The translations under genes and the position numbers were made by a program. Below, piece by piece: positions 1-9,430 of a stretch of DNA of 35,604 nt. How positions within the stretch are numbered: position 1 is the stretch's first letter; every line of letters starts with the position of its first letter. Source of the DNA: Litorilituus lipolyticus (GTDB lineage: Bacteria > Pseudomonadota > Gammaproteobacteria > Enterobacterales > Alteromonadaceae). A model generated the notes under the pieces. The model was not told the DNA's origin and made no database searches. It saw only the letters and a program-made list of their open reading frames with translations. Where the stretch lies: contig NZ_SAWY01000025.1 of NCBI RefSeq assembly GCF_006439335.1, positions 1-35,604 on the forward strand, given 5' to 3'.

Positions 1-21
1 CCTCATATGGCCTTAAAATAC

Positions 22-52
22 AAAACGCCTGATGAAATTCATCAGGCGTTTT
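22..52. terminator. Strong bidirectional hairpin terminator
   Basis: A perfect inverted repeat with 15-nt arms (22-36 and 38-52) around a single central base. The stem core is GC-rich (CGCCTGATGAA), with A-runs on the left and T-runs on the right. It works as a rho-independent terminator in either direction. It lies about 65 nt past the nqrM stop, so it most likely ends the nqr-apbE-nqrM transcript. It may also end a plus-strand gene that lies left of the window. Confidence 0.85.
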
Positions 53-117
53 AGAAAAAAAGTGTCAACCTATATCAGGACAACACACTTAAGCCACTTT
101 TAATAGAAGTAGCATAA

Positions 118-372
118 TCATATATTCTTTACGTCTATAGTTTCTTGGTTGTCATGTAACGCCTTATTAGCTTCTTGCTCTTCTAACGCAGCTAATCTTT
201 CTCTTTCGCGTCTATTTTCACACGGGTTATCGCAGTTGCATTCTTTATCAATGCCAACACTAGCTAAACCACCACAACTGCCTGAAAGTTCTTTTTTTTG
301 GAATATATAGCCAACAGCCATTGCTGCGCCAATGACTAGAAAAAAACCAAAAGTAATCAAAAAATAAGTCAT
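118..372 (-). CDS. nqrM: NqrM, Na+-NQR maturation factor
   Basis: An 84-aa protein with one N-terminal membrane segment (about residues 4-23) followed by a cysteine-rich stretch, SCGGL then KECNCDNPC, with Cys at 33, 45, 47 and 51, and a charged C-terminal helix. This is the NqrM (DUF539) pattern. Family knowledge: NqrM is needed to build the Fe centre held between NqrD and NqrE in the Na+-translocating NADH:quinone reductase. It is the last gene of the nqr cluster, directly after apbE, as in Vibrio. A strong terminator follows it. Length and cysteine spacing look normal, and no other assignment seems likely. Confidence 0.9.
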   Translation of the reverse strand: MTYFLITFGFFLVIGAAMAVGYIFQKKELSGSCGGLASVGIDKECNCDNPCENRRERERLAALEEQEANKALHDNQETIDVKNI

Positions 373-450
373 AACCCCTACTACTCTCTTTAACTAAAAT
401 AACAATGACTAACAAACACTTGCTAGCTATGCTAAATACAATCTACATTG

Positions 451-1470
451 CTACTTTAAATACTGTTTGAATTTTACCGTAAATTGCTCATTAAAGCCAT
501 GTTCTGACTTTGATATAAAATAAGCTGCCAGCTGATGTTGCTCTGCAAACGCTAAACCTTTTTCAGCTCCAAGTACCATTAAAAGTGTCGATAAACCATC
601 AGCGGTCATTGACGATGGATGAATGACCGTAACCGATACAAGGTTATGCTTAATAGGCTTTCCGGTATCAGGGTCAATAATATGTGAAAAGCGAGTGCCA
701 TCAGCTTCAAAGTAATTACGATAATCACCCGAAGTTGCCATAGCATTATCTTTGGGGACTATAAACTGTTGAACACTGCGCTCAGTAGTAATAGGCTTTT
801 CGATGGCTACAACCCATAATTCGCCCGTACTTTTAACTCCTTTAAGACGCAATTCACCGCCTATCTCTACAAGGTAGTTACTAAAGCCATTGGCTTCAAT
901 TAATTCAGCGACGACATCAACGCCATAGCCTTTTGCAATCGTCGATAAGTCAATCGCAAGCTCTGGCTTTACTTTAGCTAGTTTATTACCGGTTAACGTT
1001 AAGTTCTCTAAACCAATTTGTGACTTCGTTTTGGCAATGAGCTCTTCGCTTGGAGTTTTTTCTGGTCGATATTCAGGGCCAAAGCCCCACAGATTAACCA
1101 AAGGTCCAACAGTGATATCTAACTTGCCTTTACTGATTTCACCTAAGCGGAGTGATTCTGCTAATACTCGTGCAAAGCCATCAGATATTTTCATCGCTTC
1201 CGTTGATCTAGATTGATTAAACTGTGATATCTCAGAGCTTGGAATATAAGTCGACATCTCTTGGTTAACCTGCTTTAACGCTTCATCAATTTTCTGCTGA
1301 AGTTTAATGGATTTAACCTTTTCAAGAGTCGAAACGACCTTAATATTATAGGTTGTTCCCATTGTTCTCCCTTGAAGTAATATTTCAGCTTTATCTGATT
1401 TATTACTCGGGAAGCAACCACTCAATGCTACTAACAATGTTGCTAGCATTAATAATTTTATTTTCTGCAT
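451..1470 (-). CDS. apbE: ApbE, FAD:protein FMN transferase (lipoprotein)
   Basis: A 339-aa protein from the chosen start. It has a lipoprotein signal peptide with lipobox LSGC (Cys19), then the ApbE fold: GRTMGTTYNIK near the mature N-terminus, IDLSTIAKGYGVD, ATSGDYRNYFE, HIIDPDTGKP and the Mg-binding end TADGLSTLLMVLG. ApbE uses FAD to attach FMN covalently to threonines in NqrB and NqrC, both encoded just upstream, so this is a dedicated maturation gene. The frame is open to an ATG at 1536, and ATGs also occur at 1479 and 1470. I chose 1470 because GGA lies 9 nt before it and a typical lipoprotein signal follows immediately; 1479 is nearly as good. Two inverted-repeat structures separate it from nqrF. 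Confidence 0.93.
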   Translation of the reverse strand: MQKIKLLMLATLLVALSGCFPSNKSDKAEILLQGRTMGTTYNIKVVSTLEKVKSIKLQQKIDEALKQVNQEMSTYIPSSEISQFNQSRSTEAMKISDGFARVLAESLRLGEISKGKLDITVGPLVNLWGFGPEYRPEKTPSEELIAKTKSQIGLENLTLTGNKLAKVKPELAIDLSTIAKGYGVDVVAELIEANGFSNYLVEIGGELRLKGVKSTGELWVVAIEKPITTERSVQQFIVPKDNAMATSGDYRNYFEADGTRFSHIIDPDTGKPIKHNLVSVTVIHPSSMTADGLSTLLMVLGAEKGLAFAEQHQLAAYFISKSEHGFNEQFTVKFKQYLK

Positions 1471-1547
1471 TTTATTCATTCCAAAAATTTTATTTATCTC
1501 AACAAACTCTGCCAAATTAACTGAGATAAATATCATCTTATAGAAAT

Positions 1548-1575
1548 AATAAAGACGACCTAAGTCGCCTTTATT
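1548..1575 (-). terminator. Hairpin before apbE
   Basis: Arms 1548-1559 and 1564-1575 pair over 12 bp around a 4-nt loop. The single non-Watson-Crick position is a G-U pair in minus-strand RNA but an A-C mismatch in plus-strand RNA, which supports a role in the nqr transcript. There is no real U-run after it, so partial termination, processing or mRNA stability is more likely than full termination. Confidence 0.45.
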
Positions 1576-1589
1576 TAATCTTCAATAGT

Positions 1590-1711
1590 ATATTTGAGAA
1601 TTAAGCCATAGATAGTGGTATTAGTTCAAGGCGGATGTACGGAGCCTATAATGATAGGTGAGTACATCCAACGCAGAAATAGTGCCGATAGCTAAGCTTA
1701 AAATCAAATAT
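1590..1711. repeat. 122-bp imperfect palindromic element at nqrF 3' end
   Basis: A nested inverted repeat. The outer arms are ATATTTGA (1590-1597) and its complement (1704-1711), then TTAAGC (1601-1606) and GCTTAA (1696-1701). The centre has GGATGTAC (1633-1640) and GTACATCC (1662-1669). Between these the arms match only loosely. The right end covers the first base of the nqrF stop codon on the plus-strand coordinates. It resembles the palindromic intergenic repeats (REP/MITE-like) of marine gammaproteobacteria. Whether other copies exist in the genome cannot be seen here. Confidence 0.6.
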
Positions 1712-2934
1712 TAGCCACCGAAGTCATCTAGAAGTATGTTTTCATCTTCTACACCAAGATCTTTCAGCATGCCAATTACAGCAGCGTTCATCATTGGTGG
1801 CCCACACATGTAGTATTCACAATCTTCTGGCGCTTCATGATCTTTCAAGTACTGTTCATATAGTACATTATGAATGAAGCCCGTCAGACCATCCCAATTA
1901 TCTTCAGGCTGTGGATCAGATAAAGCAACATGCCATTCAAAATTATCGTTTTCATTGGCAAGCATGTTGTAGTCATCTTCGTAGAACATTTCACGAAGAG
2001 AACGTGCACCATACCAGAAACTCATCTTACGCTTAGACTTAAGACGCTTAAGTTGGTCAAATATATGTGAACGCATTGGCGCCATACCTGCACCACCACC
2101 GATAAATACCATTTCGTTATCAGTTTCTTTAGCGAAGAATTCACCAAATGGACCAGATATAGTTACCTTATCGCCAGGCTTAAGGCTAAAGATGAATGAT
2201 GACATTTTACCTGCTGGTAAATGTAACTTCCCAGGAGGCGGCGTAGCGATACGCACGTTAAGCATAATAATGCCTTCTTCTTCTGGGTAGTTAGCCATTG
2301 AGTAGGCACGTAACGTGTCAGTATCAACTTTAGACTCTACATCGAAGAAACCAAAATGCTCCCAGTCACCACGATATTGTTCTTCAATATCAAAGTCTTT
2401 GTATTTAACATGGTGAGCTGGCGCTTCAATTTGAATATAACCACCCGCTTTGAACGGAACCGATTCACCATCAGGGATACCAAGCTTCAATTCTTTAATG
2501 AAAGTTGCTTTGTTATCATTTGAAATAACTTCACATTCCCATTGCTGAACACCAAAGATCTCGTCTTCAACTTCAATTTCCATGTCTTGCTTAACAGCAA
2601 CTTGACAGGCTAAACGACAACCTTCTTTCGCTTCACGCTTTGTGATGTGGCCTTGCTCAGTTGGTAAAATATCGCCACCACCTGAGTGAACTTCTACGCG
2701 ACACTGACCACATGTACCACCACCACCACAAGCTGAAGGAATAAAAATACCTTGATCAGCTAGGGCACCTAATAATTTGCCACCCGCAGCAGTAGTTACT
2801 GCCTTTTCAGGGTCGCCATTAATACCAATCGTAACGTCACCACTAGAAACTAATTTAGATTTAGCAAATAAAATAACTAAAACTAGTGCTAGTACTATTG
2901 CGGTAAACATCGATACGCCGAGAATAATTTCCAT
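1711..2934 (-). CDS. nqrF: NqrF, NADH-oxidising subunit of Na+-NQR
   Basis: A 407-aa protein. It has an N-terminal membrane helix (about 3-24), then a plant-type 2Fe-2S ferredoxin domain with Cys69, Cys75, Cys78 ([12 protein letters not shown]) and Cys110. A ferredoxin-reductase FAD/NADH module follows, with RAYSMANYP for flavin binding, [11 protein letters not shown] for NADH binding and the C-terminal [10 protein letters not shown] and LLDDFGG. NqrF takes hydride from NADH and passes single electrons through FAD and the iron-sulfur centre into the pump. The start at 2934 has AAGGA 8 nt upstream. The gene follows nqrE after a 63-nt gap that contains a perfect hairpin. All cofactor residues expected for the family are present. 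Confidence 0.97.
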   Translation of the reverse strand: MEIILGVSMFTAIVLALVLVILFAKSKLVSSGDVTIGINGDPEKAVTTAAGGKLLGALADQGIFIPSACGGGGTCGQCRVEVHSGGGDILPTEQGHITKREAKEGCRLACQVAVKQDMEIEVEDEIFGVQQWECEVISNDNKATFIKELKLGIPDGESVPFKAGGYIQIEAPAHHVKYKDFDIEEQYRGDWEHFGFFDVESKVDTDTLRAYSMANYPEEEGIIMLNVRIATPPPGKLHLPAGKMSSFIFSLKPGDKVTISGPFGEFFAKETDNEMVFIGGGAGMAPMRSHIFDQLKRLKSKRKMSFWYGARSLREMFYEDDYNMLANENDNFEWHVALSDPQPEDNWDGLTGFIHNVLYEQYLKDHEAPEDCEYYMCGPPMMNAAVIGMLKDLGVEDENILLDDFGG

Positions 2935-2960
2935 CGACTTTTCCTTTAAACTTCTCTAAG

Positions 2961-2989
2961 GGTGTAATGCGATATATGCGCATTACACC
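2961..2989 (-). promoter_or_regulatory. Intercistronic hairpin between nqrE and nqrF
   Basis: Perfect 11-bp arms (GGTGTAATGCG at 2961-2971, complement at 2979-2989) with a 7-nt AT loop, lying in the 63-nt gap between the nqrE stop and the nqrF ribosome binding site. No U-run follows. It may act in mRNA processing, in protection of the upstream message, or in setting NqrF dose relative to the membrane subunits. The structure is seen directly; the role is inferred. Confidence 0.6.
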
Positions 2990-2997
2990 GACCAAAC

Positions 2998-3621
2998 TTA
3001 TAGGGAAATACCACCGAAAGACAAAAAGCCAAAAGCCATTAGTCCAGCAGTAATAAATGTAATACCTAAACCTTTCAAACCACTTGGAACATCAGAATAT
3101 TTCATTTTCTCACGTAAACCCGCAAGTAAAACAATTGCTAATGCCCAACCGATACCAGATCCAATACCATAAACCACTGATTCACCTAACGTATAGTTAC
3201 GTGCAACCATGAAAGAAACTGCACCGAAAATCGCACAGTTTACCGTGATTAGTGGTAAGAAGATTCCAAGTGCTTGATAAAGCGCAGGGAAGTATTTATC
3301 TAGTACCATCTCAAGGATTTGAACAAGAGCAGCAATTACACCAATAAAGGTAATAAATGATAAGAAGCTCAAATCAATAGATTGAGTAGGATCAGTTATA
3401 CCTAACAAGCTATCTAAAGCACCTGGTGCTAAAACTGCTTGATAAATAACTTGGTTAGCAGGTACTGCGATACCTAATACCACAATTACTGCAACACCCA
3501 GACCTATTGCTGTATCTACTTTTTTAGATACAGCAAGGAAAGTACACATACCTAAAAAGAATGATAAGGCAATGTTTTCAATAAAGATGGTTTTTACTAA
3601 TAAACTTAAATAATGTTCCAT
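2998..3621 (-). CDS. nqrE: NqrE, membrane subunit of Na+-NQR
   Basis: A 207-aa integral membrane protein with about six hydrophobic segments. It starts [10 protein letters not shown], the usual N-terminus of the family. The frame is open for 15 more codons upstream, but the ATG at 3621 has AAGGA 8 nt before it and matches the family start. Conserved Cys26 (FFLGMC) and Cys129 (ITVNC) correspond to the two NqrE cysteines that, with two of NqrD, hold the intramembrane Fe centre. NqrD and NqrE are inverted homologues within the pump. The gene follows nqrD by 4 nt, and its ribosome binding site overlaps the nqrD stop. Confidence 0.95.
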   Translation of the reverse strand: MEHYLSLLVKTIFIENIALSFFLGMCTFLAVSKKVDTAIGLGVAVIVVLGIAVPANQVIYQAVLAPGALDSLLGITDPTQSIDLSFLSFITFIGVIAALVQILEMVLDKYFPALYQALGIFLPLITVNCAIFGAVSFMVARNYTLGESVVYGIGSGIGWALAIVLLAGLREKMKYSDVPSGLKGLGITFITAGLMAFGFLSFGGISL

Positions 3622-3625
3622 CGTA

Positions 3626-4249
3626 TTAATCCTTCTCAACTTGTTCTGGTTTCCACTGGCGTACACCCCAGATAACTAAACCAATAATGAAGAATGAACT
3701 AAATGGCAATACGAGTAAGCCATTACCTTGATACCAACCACCGTTTTGAATCAATGGTAGGACTTCAATACCGAAAAATGTACCGAAACCTAATAGCTCA
3801 CGGAAAAATGCAACAATAATTAAGATTGCACCGTAACCTAAACCGTTACCAATACCATCCCAAAAACTTACACCTGGCTTTTCTTTCATAGCAAAAGCTT
3901 CAGCACGGCCCATTACAATACAGTTAGTAATAATCAAACCAATGTATACGGATAACTCTTTTGATAATTGGTATGAAAAAGCCTTTAAGACTTGGTCAAC
4001 TACAATTACTAAAGAAGCAATAATAGCCATTTGCACGATAATACGTACGCTTGATGGAATATGGTTACGAATAATCGAAATAAATAAGTTCGAAAATGCT
4101 GTAACCAAAACAACCGCAATGGTCATTACTAAAGCATTAGCCATTGAACTTGTTACAGCTAATGCTGAACAAATACCTAAAACTTGTAATGCGATTGGGT
4201 TATTGTCAACAATCGGTTGAGTTAAAACCTTTTTAGAATCAGATGACAT
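3626..4249 (-). CDS. nqrD: NqrD, membrane subunit of Na+-NQR
   Basis: A 207-aa protein with about six membrane segments. Cys27 ([10 protein letters not shown]) and Cys110 ([14 protein letters not shown]) are the Fe-centre ligands that pair with those of NqrE, and GRAEAFA is the typical loop after the second cysteine. The start at 4249 shares one base with the nqrC stop region, showing tight translational coupling. It is a homologue of RnfE-type proteins, but its position in a complete nqrA-F set makes NqrD secure. Confidence 0.95.
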   Translation of the reverse strand: MSSDSKKVLTQPIVDNNPIALQVLGICSALAVTSSMANALVMTIAVVLVTAFSNLFISIIRNHIPSSVRIIVQMAIIASLVIVVDQVLKAFSYQLSKELSVYIGLIITNCIVMGRAEAFAMKEKPGVSFWDGIGNGLGYGAILIIVAFFRELLGFGTFFGIEVLPLIQNGGWYQGNGLLVLPFSSFFIIGLVIWGVRQWKPEQVEKD

Positions 4250-5028
4250 TAGTTAACACCCCCTGCACGATATTTAGCAATAAAAGGTGCATAACCTTCT
4301 TCACCAAACCAAAACTGAAGAGTACGAGTAACACCATTACTTGTTAATGTAGCACCAGATAATGCATCAACACCGTGAATGTCATTAGCTTTCGCACCAC
4401 CTTTAACTAAGCTAGCTTTTACTTCTCCAGCACTGTTGTAAATTTTCTTACCAGGCCATAATGCTTTCCACTTAGGGTTCACTACTTCGGCGCCTAAGCC
4501 CGGAGTTTCTTTGTGATCTGAATAAACAACACTACGAACAGTATTTAAATCAGACTCTAAGCCAACATAGCCGTACATTAAGTCCCATAAACCAGAACCT
4601 ACGATTGGTAAAACAACGGTTTCAACCACATTATTCTCGTTACGTACTAGGTACACAACAGCATCATGTGAACGACGATTGATACCAGCGATATCATTCT
4701 TAGGCTTTTCAGATTTTTTAGCATCGCGAGAGTTACTACGCTCGTCAAATAAATCTGGGTTACCTTCAATAAACTCACCAGAGTCTAAATCAATCATTTT
4801 CGCTTCAACAAACTTAGCATATGTTGCTTTGATATCTTTTGAAGAACCATCAGTTTTAGCAAGTAAACCTGATGCTTCTAAAATTTTAGTTTGTTGATCA
4901 AGTAATTTATTGGCTACTTGAAGTGGTTTCAATTGAATTGCAGAAATTGAAACTAAGGCAGCACACACTAAACATACTGCAGTAACAAAACCGACCGTTT
5001 TGCCGAATGTTTCTTTATTACTAGACAT
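4249..5028 (-). CDS. nqrC: NqrC, covalent FMN subunit of Na+-NQR
   Basis: A 259-aa protein with an N-terminal membrane anchor (about 12-32) and a periplasmic FMN-binding domain. The flavinylation motif SGATLT carries Thr227, the threonine to which ApbE links [11 protein letters not shown] is the other family hallmark. The frame is open to a TTG at 5037, but the ATG at 5028 gives the normal start [10 protein letters not shown]. That start lies inside the end of nqrB (stop at 5021), so the two genes overlap by 8 nt. The substrate site and ApbE are both in this operon, so flavin attachment is genetically self-contained. Confidence 0.95.
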   Translation of the reverse strand: MSSNKETFGKTVGFVTAVCLVCAALVSISAIQLKPLQVANKLLDQQTKILEASGLLAKTDGSSKDIKATYAKFVEAKMIDLDSGEFIEGNPDLFDERSNSRDAKKSEKPKNDIAGINRRSHDAVVYLVRNENNVVETVVLPIVGSGLWDLMYGYVGLESDLNTVRSVVYSDHKETPGLGAEVVNPKWKALWPGKKIYNSAGEVKASLVKGGAKANDIHGVDALSGATLTSNGVTRTLQFWFGEEGYAPFIAKYRAGGVN

Positions 5029-6223
5029 TACGTGCAAGCCTCCGTTTAATGTTGCCTTTCACTACAAAGTAGTCGAAAAGTGGCGCAAACAAGTTAGCAA
5101 ATAAAATCGCTAACATCATGCCTTCTGGGAATGCTGGGTTCACTACACGAACTAATACCACCATGATACCGACAAGGGCACCAAACCAGTATTTACCTGT
5201 ATTAGTGAAAGATGCTGAAACCGGGTCAGTTGCCATGAACATCATACCAAAAGCAAATCCACCAACAACTAAATGCCAATGCCAAGGCATAGCAAACATG
5301 TGGTTAGTATCACTTCCAATAGCATTGAATAACAATGATGTGACAACCATACCGCCAAATACACCTAAAACGATACGCCATGAAGCAATACCTTTATAAA
5401 GGATATAAGCACCACCGAGCAATATAGCGAAAGTAGAAACTTCACCTACAGAACCTGGGATGAAACCCCAAAAAGCATCCCACCATTCAGCATTCATTGA
5501 GTAATCAACTAAACCTTGGTTAGCAGCGCTAAGTGCAGTTGCACCAGAGAAGCCATCAGCAGCAACCCAAACACCGTCACCTGAGATTTGCGCAGGGTAA
5601 GCAAAGAATAAAAATGCACGACCCGCTAATGCAGGGTTTAAGAAGTTCTTACCAGTACCACCAAAAACTTCTTTCGCAATAACGATACCAAAGGTAATAC
5701 CGATAGCTACTTGCCATAATGGAATAGTAGCAGGAACAATTAATGCGAATAGTATTGATGAAACGAAGAAGCCTTCATTAACTTCATGGTTACGTACTGC
5801 AGCAAACAATACTTCCCAAAAACCACCAACAATAAAGGTAACCGCATAAATAGGTAAGAAGAAACAGGCACCGTATAGCATCATGCTAAACCAACCTGAA
5901 TCAGCGTTTAACACGCCACCAAACATTGCGAATAAAGCTGTTTGCCATGTATCAGGGGTAGCATAACCAGCGGCTAAAGCATCAACTGCTTGATAACCAA
6001 TGTTATACATCCCAAAGAACATTGCAGGGAAAACAGCTAACCAAACAGTGATCATAATACGTTTTAAATCGATGCTATCACGAACATGGGTTTTACCTTT
6101 GTTCACGTAACCAGGTGTGAATAAACCTGTAGCAACGGCTTCGTATAATGCAAACCATTTTTCGTGTTTACCGCCTTTTTCAAAATGCGGCTCAATATCT
6201 TCAATAAACTTTTTCAAGCCCAT
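5021..6223 (-). CDS. nqrB: NqrB, covalent FMN and riboflavin subunit of Na+-NQR
   Basis: A 400-aa integral membrane protein with about ten hydrophobic segments after a cytoplasmic N-terminal stretch. The covalent FMN motif is DGFSGATAL with Thr229, the ApbE target. Family knowledge places the sodium path and quinone site in NqrB, with [17 protein letters not shown] as a conserved loop. The start at 6223 has AAGGAAGG 6 nt upstream and follows the nqrA stop after only 2 nt. Length is close to the usual 410-415 aa. Confidence 0.96.
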   Translation of the reverse strand: MGLKKFIEDIEPHFEKGGKHEKWFALYEAVATGLFTPGYVNKGKTHVRDSIDLKRIMITVWLAVFPAMFFGMYNIGYQAVDALAAGYATPDTWQTALFAMFGGVLNADSGWFSMMLYGACFFLPIYAVTFIVGGFWEVLFAAVRNHEVNEGFFVSSILFALIVPATIPLWQVAIGITFGIVIAKEVFGGTGKNFLNPALAGRAFLFFAYPAQISGDGVWVAADGFSGATALSAANQGLVDYSMNAEWWDAFWGFIPGSVGEVSTFAILLGGAYILYKGIASWRIVLGVFGGMVVTSLLFNAIGSDTNHMFAMPWHWHLVVGGFAFGMMFMATDPVSASFTNTGKYWFGALVGIMVVLVRVVNPAFPEGMMLAILFANLFAPLFDYFVVKGNIKRRLARNV

Positions 6224-6225
6224 GT

Positions 6226-7563
6226 CTAACCTTCCTTCTCAATTGTGGTTAGGCAATCACGAAGATGTACGCCGTAATCTGTTTTGCCTGGGCAAACAAA
6301 TGTACAAAGCGCTAAATCTTCTTCGTCTAGCTCTAAGGCACCAAGTTGTTGTGCAGTGTCAGTATCTTTCGCCACTAAATCACGCAATAACATGGTAGGT
6401 AAAATATCTAGAGGCATAACACGCTCAAAGTTGCCAATTGGCACCATCGCACGCTCACTACCATTAGTTGTAGTGGTCATATTGAATAATTTCTTAGGGA
6501 AGAAATGAGACATATATGCACGTGTAACAGAGAACTTGTTAGGGCCTGGGTACATGTAACCAATAAATTCTTTTTCACGACCTTCAAGAATCAATGAAAC
6601 TTGTACATGATAACGGCCTAAGTAGCCATGAACCGCTGTTGCTGTAGCACCCATAAGTAGAGAGCCAGAAACCACACGAAGTTCACCTTCAGTTACTTCA
6701 CCGGCTGTTAACTCATCTGTATTCGCACCTAATACAGTACGAACTAAACGAGGGTTCTTAGCCGCAGGACCTGCAAGTGAAATAACACGTGTGCTATCTA
6801 ATTCACCTGTAGTGAATAACTTAGCGATTGCAATCACATCTTGATAACCAACATGCCATACAAATCGCTCTGCATTTGCAGCTTTAAGGAAATGGATATG
6901 GGTACCCACTAAACCAGCTGGATGCTTACCGGCAAACTCAGTAACAGTTGCGTTGCTATCCACAGGAATATTTGCACCAGGTGCTTTACTTACGAAAACT
7001 TCACCGTCAGTAAGACGAGAAAGGATCGTTAAGCCCTGTTGAAATGCTTCTGCTTGCTCAGCAATAATCACTTCTGGATTTGCAGCTAATGGATTTGTAT
7101 CCATTGCACTAACGAAAATCGCAGCTGGAGTACTGTCAACAACAGGAACTTTGCTGAATGGGCGTGTTCTTAACGAAGTCCAAAGACCTGAATCGACAAG
7201 GTTTTTCACTACGTCTTCACGCGCAATACTTGCTAATTCATTCGCTGGGTAAGAAGCAAACGTTTCTTTTGCATCGCCGTCGACTTCAACAACAACTGAT
7301 TGCAAAACACGTTTTTCACCACGGTTAATTTCTTTAACAACACCAGCAGCTTGAGATGTGTACTTCACGCCAGGATTTTTTTTATCTTCAAAAATCACCT
7401 GACCTTTAGTTACGCGATCACCCACTTTAACAAACATGGTTGGACGCATACCCACAAACTCTTCACCGAGTGTTGCAACGGTTTTGATGGTCGGACCATC
7501 ATGGATTACCTGCTGAGGAGCACCTTGTACAGGAACATCTAAGCCTTTTTTTATTGTAATCAT
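6226..7563 (-). CDS. nqrA: NqrA, soluble subunit of Na+-NQR
   Basis: A 445-aa protein that starts [14 protein letters not shown], the conserved NqrA N-terminus. The frame extends to a GTG at 7575, but the ATG at 7563 fits the family better; its ribosome binding site is weak either way. Recognisable parts are the lipoyl-like [24 protein letters not shown] and the C-terminal [17 protein letters not shown]. NqrA is the peripheral cytoplasmic subunit associated with the quinone site. It is the first gene of the operon, so transcription should begin in the AT-rich gap upstream (7564-8059). Confidence 0.96.
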   Translation of the reverse strand: MITIKKGLDVPVQGAPQQVIHDGPTIKTVATLGEEFVGMRPTMFVKVGDRVTKGQVIFEDKKNPGVKYTSQAAGVVKEINRGEKRVLQSVVVEVDGDAKETFASYPANELASIAREDVVKNLVDSGLWTSLRTRPFSKVPVVDSTPAAIFVSAMDTNPLAANPEVIIAEQAEAFQQGLTILSRLTDGEVFVSKAPGANIPVDSNATVTEFAGKHPAGLVGTHIHFLKAANAERFVWHVGYQDVIAIAKLFTTGELDSTRVISLAGPAAKNPRLVRTVLGANTDELTAGEVTEGELRVVSGSLLMGATATAVHGYLGRYHVQVSLILEGREKEFIGYMYPGPNKFSVTRAYMSHFFPKKLFNMTTTTNGSERAMVPIGNFERVMPLDILPTMLLRDLVAKDTDTAQQLGALELDEEDLALCTFVCPGKTDYGVHLRDCLTTIEKEG

Positions 7564-7610
7564 AAACACTTGCACTACTTTTGATGGGAGTATAAAACCA
7601 GCTCGTTAGC

Positions 7611-7660
7611 TTATCTAATTAATATCAAAATAAATTAATACTTAAATATCAATTAGATAA
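7611..7660. promoter_or_regulatory. Inverted repeat in nqrA leader
   Basis: Fifteen-nt arms (TTATCTAATTAATAT at 7611-7625; complement at 7646-7660) with one mismatch and a 20-nt AT-rich spacer. It begins 48 nt upstream of the nqrA ATG. It could be a leader RNA hairpin or a wide operator for the nqr operon. The symmetry is clear; the function is inferred. Confidence 0.45.
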
Positions 7661-7713
7661 ATTGTAACTTGCCGACTTCAGTGTATTTCAGTAAGTCTAT
7701 AATTTTAGTCGTA

Positions 7714-7741
7714 AATATAAATTTAGCGAAAAAAATGTGAC
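7714..7741 (-). promoter_or_regulatory. Candidate sigma-70 promoter for nqr operon
   Basis: On the minus strand, GTCACA (7736-7741) and TATATT (7714-7719) are separated by 16 nt. These match 4 of 6 and 5 of 6 consensus bases. The site lies about 150 nt upstream of nqrA and before the leader inverted repeat. The region is very AT-rich, so chance matches are common. Confidence 0.3.
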
Positions 7742-7932
7742 CCACTGGCTCTAAGTTAAAATTTTCTGGCGCGAATACTACCATAAAAAGGCTATTTTAT
7801 TCTACGGTAACTGAGCAATTTTCCTGAAAAATTACATGATTAAATTTGATTCAAACGACAATTTGTTGAAAGAATTCATCACATTTTTTATACAAGGCAT
7901 TCAGAGAGTGGAAAAGACAAGAAATGATGTTT

Positions 7933-7966
7933 AAAACAAACGAATTGTATACAATTCGTTTGTTTT
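7933..7966. terminator. 34-bp perfect palindrome, probable terminator
   Basis: Seventeen-nt arms (7933-7949 and 7950-7966) with no mismatch. The sequence begins AAAACAAACGAATTGTA and mirrors itself exactly, ending in TTTT in both directions. It lies 94 nt past the stop of the ABC permease (minus strand). An RNA stem of about 15 bp with a short loop and terminal U-run would form a terminator, although the stem is poor in GC. An operator for a dimeric regulator is the alternative. Confidence 0.5.
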
Positions 7967-8059
7967 ACTGATTGTGATTAACTAGTAATCAACTGACTAA
8001 AAACAGTAAGCATAAAGCTGTTCTATAAATAATCAGCTGAATAAATGAAAAATATAGAT

Positions 8060-9430
8060 TTACACTGTAACAGTAAACCGATGAAGATAACGCCTAATTG
8101 TGTATACGCACAAGCTAGCACAAACAAGCATGACAGTGAAGATTGAGGACAATGAAATTGCTGAATCGATACCGTTATGCGTCATTTCTAAAATAAGTAA
8201 CATAAAGAGTATAAAATTAAAAACAATTATAAAAATGTACTTTTGAAATCCGGTCGATTTATTACTCCAGCAGAAAAACATCAAGGCGCTGTTAATTAAA
8301 CATAGTGCTATAGCTAGCAAACAGACTTTAAAATATATGCCCCACGACAAGTGCTCAAAAGTCAAAATAGTTATCGCAACCAACATAGCAATAAATACAA
8401 TAATTGCGCCTTGATTAAATAAAATGTATTTAATAAAAGCTTTAGCAAAAGATTGCTTGTCATTAAATCGAGGTAATATTGACAACCTCGCTAAATAACT
8501 GCTTTTACTATTGACCATTTGAAATAAAGTAATAGAGGCAGTACCAATAATAATGGCCGGTACTATAGAAATTAAAGGTATAAAAGCAGCATAATGACTC
8601 TGGTCTAATGTTAGAGCAACGCTACATACTAATATCGTCGCTAAAGACCAAGTAATATATGAGTATCTGCTAAATGATGCACTACTATGACAACCAATGG
8701 CGATGAGTTTTCTCATTGACAATCTTTGCTGAAATTCATCAGCAGCACTTATGATTTTTCTCTCATGACCAAAATTTAAATTGCCCCACCAGCGCATAAA
8801 AATATTTTGTGATTCTGGTGGAATATGATCTTGTGCTGCCAAGGTTCTATCTAAGCTTGCATTAACCATTAGCATCATTTTAGCGATATGTTTACTGGGT
8901 TTTCGATAGACCACCAATTTATCAAGTAACCACCATGTACATACAGCTATAGCCGGAAAAATATAAACAAAAAAGCTCATTACCTGATCAAAAGTTACCA
9001 CAATAGATAGCGACTCAAAGCTGATTGGCAATAACATAATCGCAAAAAATATTATTTGATATTTAGGTAGATATATCATGGCAGCCATTAACATTGCGCA
9101 AGCTAACATGATAGATATTAATCCGAGCCACATCCAAAAGTTTGGCAATAGAAGTAAAGTTGGCAATAAACTAATGCCCAATATTTGTAGCAGCTCTGTT
9201 TTTAACTGTGATGAAAAACCTGGCAGTACAGCTGAGCTTTGACTATGTGTTAATAAAGGTAGTCGCATAGCAACTATTAAATATAACGTAAGATTGCTTA
9301 AACCGATTAGAGCAACCAATAACGCTTGCTTTTGTTCAAAATCTAATATGGTGCGAAACCATAATGATGCAAACCACAGCACAATAATAAATATTCTGGC
9401 ATACCAGCCATAAGTTAAAATATTTTTCAT
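8060..9430 (-). CDS. ABC transporter membrane permease
   Basis: A 456-aa hydrophobic protein with about ten to twelve predicted membrane segments in two halves (roughly 10-155 and 255-450), separated by a cytoplasmic stretch (about 170-245) rich in charged residues. No specific substrate motif is recognised. Its start overlaps the stop of the ATPase gene by 4 nt, so the two are translationally coupled. The GntR-ATPase-permease arrangement resembles the Bacillus YtrA/YtrB type, which responds to cell-wall stress, but that link is inference. The substrate is unknown. Confidence 0.75.
   Translation of the reverse strand: MKNILTYGWYARIFIIVLWFASLWFRTILDFEQKQALLVALIGLSNLTLYLIVAMRLPLLTHSQSSAVLPGFSSQLKTELLQILGISLLPTLLLLPNFWMWLGLISIMLACAMLMAAMIYLPKYQIIFFAIMLLPISFESLSIVVTFDQVMSFFVYIFPAIAVCTWWLLDKLVVYRKPSKHIAKMMLMVNASLDRTLAAQDHIPPESQNIFMRWWGNLNFGHERKIISAADEFQQRLSMRKLIAIGCHSSASFSRYSYITWSLATILVCSVALTLDQSHYAAFIPLISIVPAIIIGTASITLFQMVNSKSSYLARLSILPRFNDKQSFAKAFIKYILFNQGAIIVFIAMLVAITILTFEHLSWGIYFKVCLLAIALCLINSALMFFCWSNKSTGFQKYIFIIVFNFILFMLLILEMTHNGIDSAISLSSIFTVMLVCASLCVYTIRRYLHRFTVTV

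Larger units (their letters stand above)
7564..8059. other. 496-nt gene-free region upstream of nqrA
   Basis: No credible coding sequence is seen here. It holds the leader inverted repeat, the candidate nqr promoter and a 34-bp perfect palindrome near the end of the neighbouring ABC operon. Both flanking genes are on the minus strand, so it must contain the end of one transcript and the start of the next. The remainder is AT-rich with nothing recognised. Confidence 0.7.

Noticed and set aside
6117..7542. Several plus-strand open frames opposite nqrA and nqrB
   Set aside because: The minus-strand proteins are full-length, conserved subunits; the opposite frames have no recognisable motif or start signal.
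7933..7966. Attachment or recombination site
   Set aside because: No integrase, direct repeat or foreign gene is nearby; a terminator or operator is simpler.
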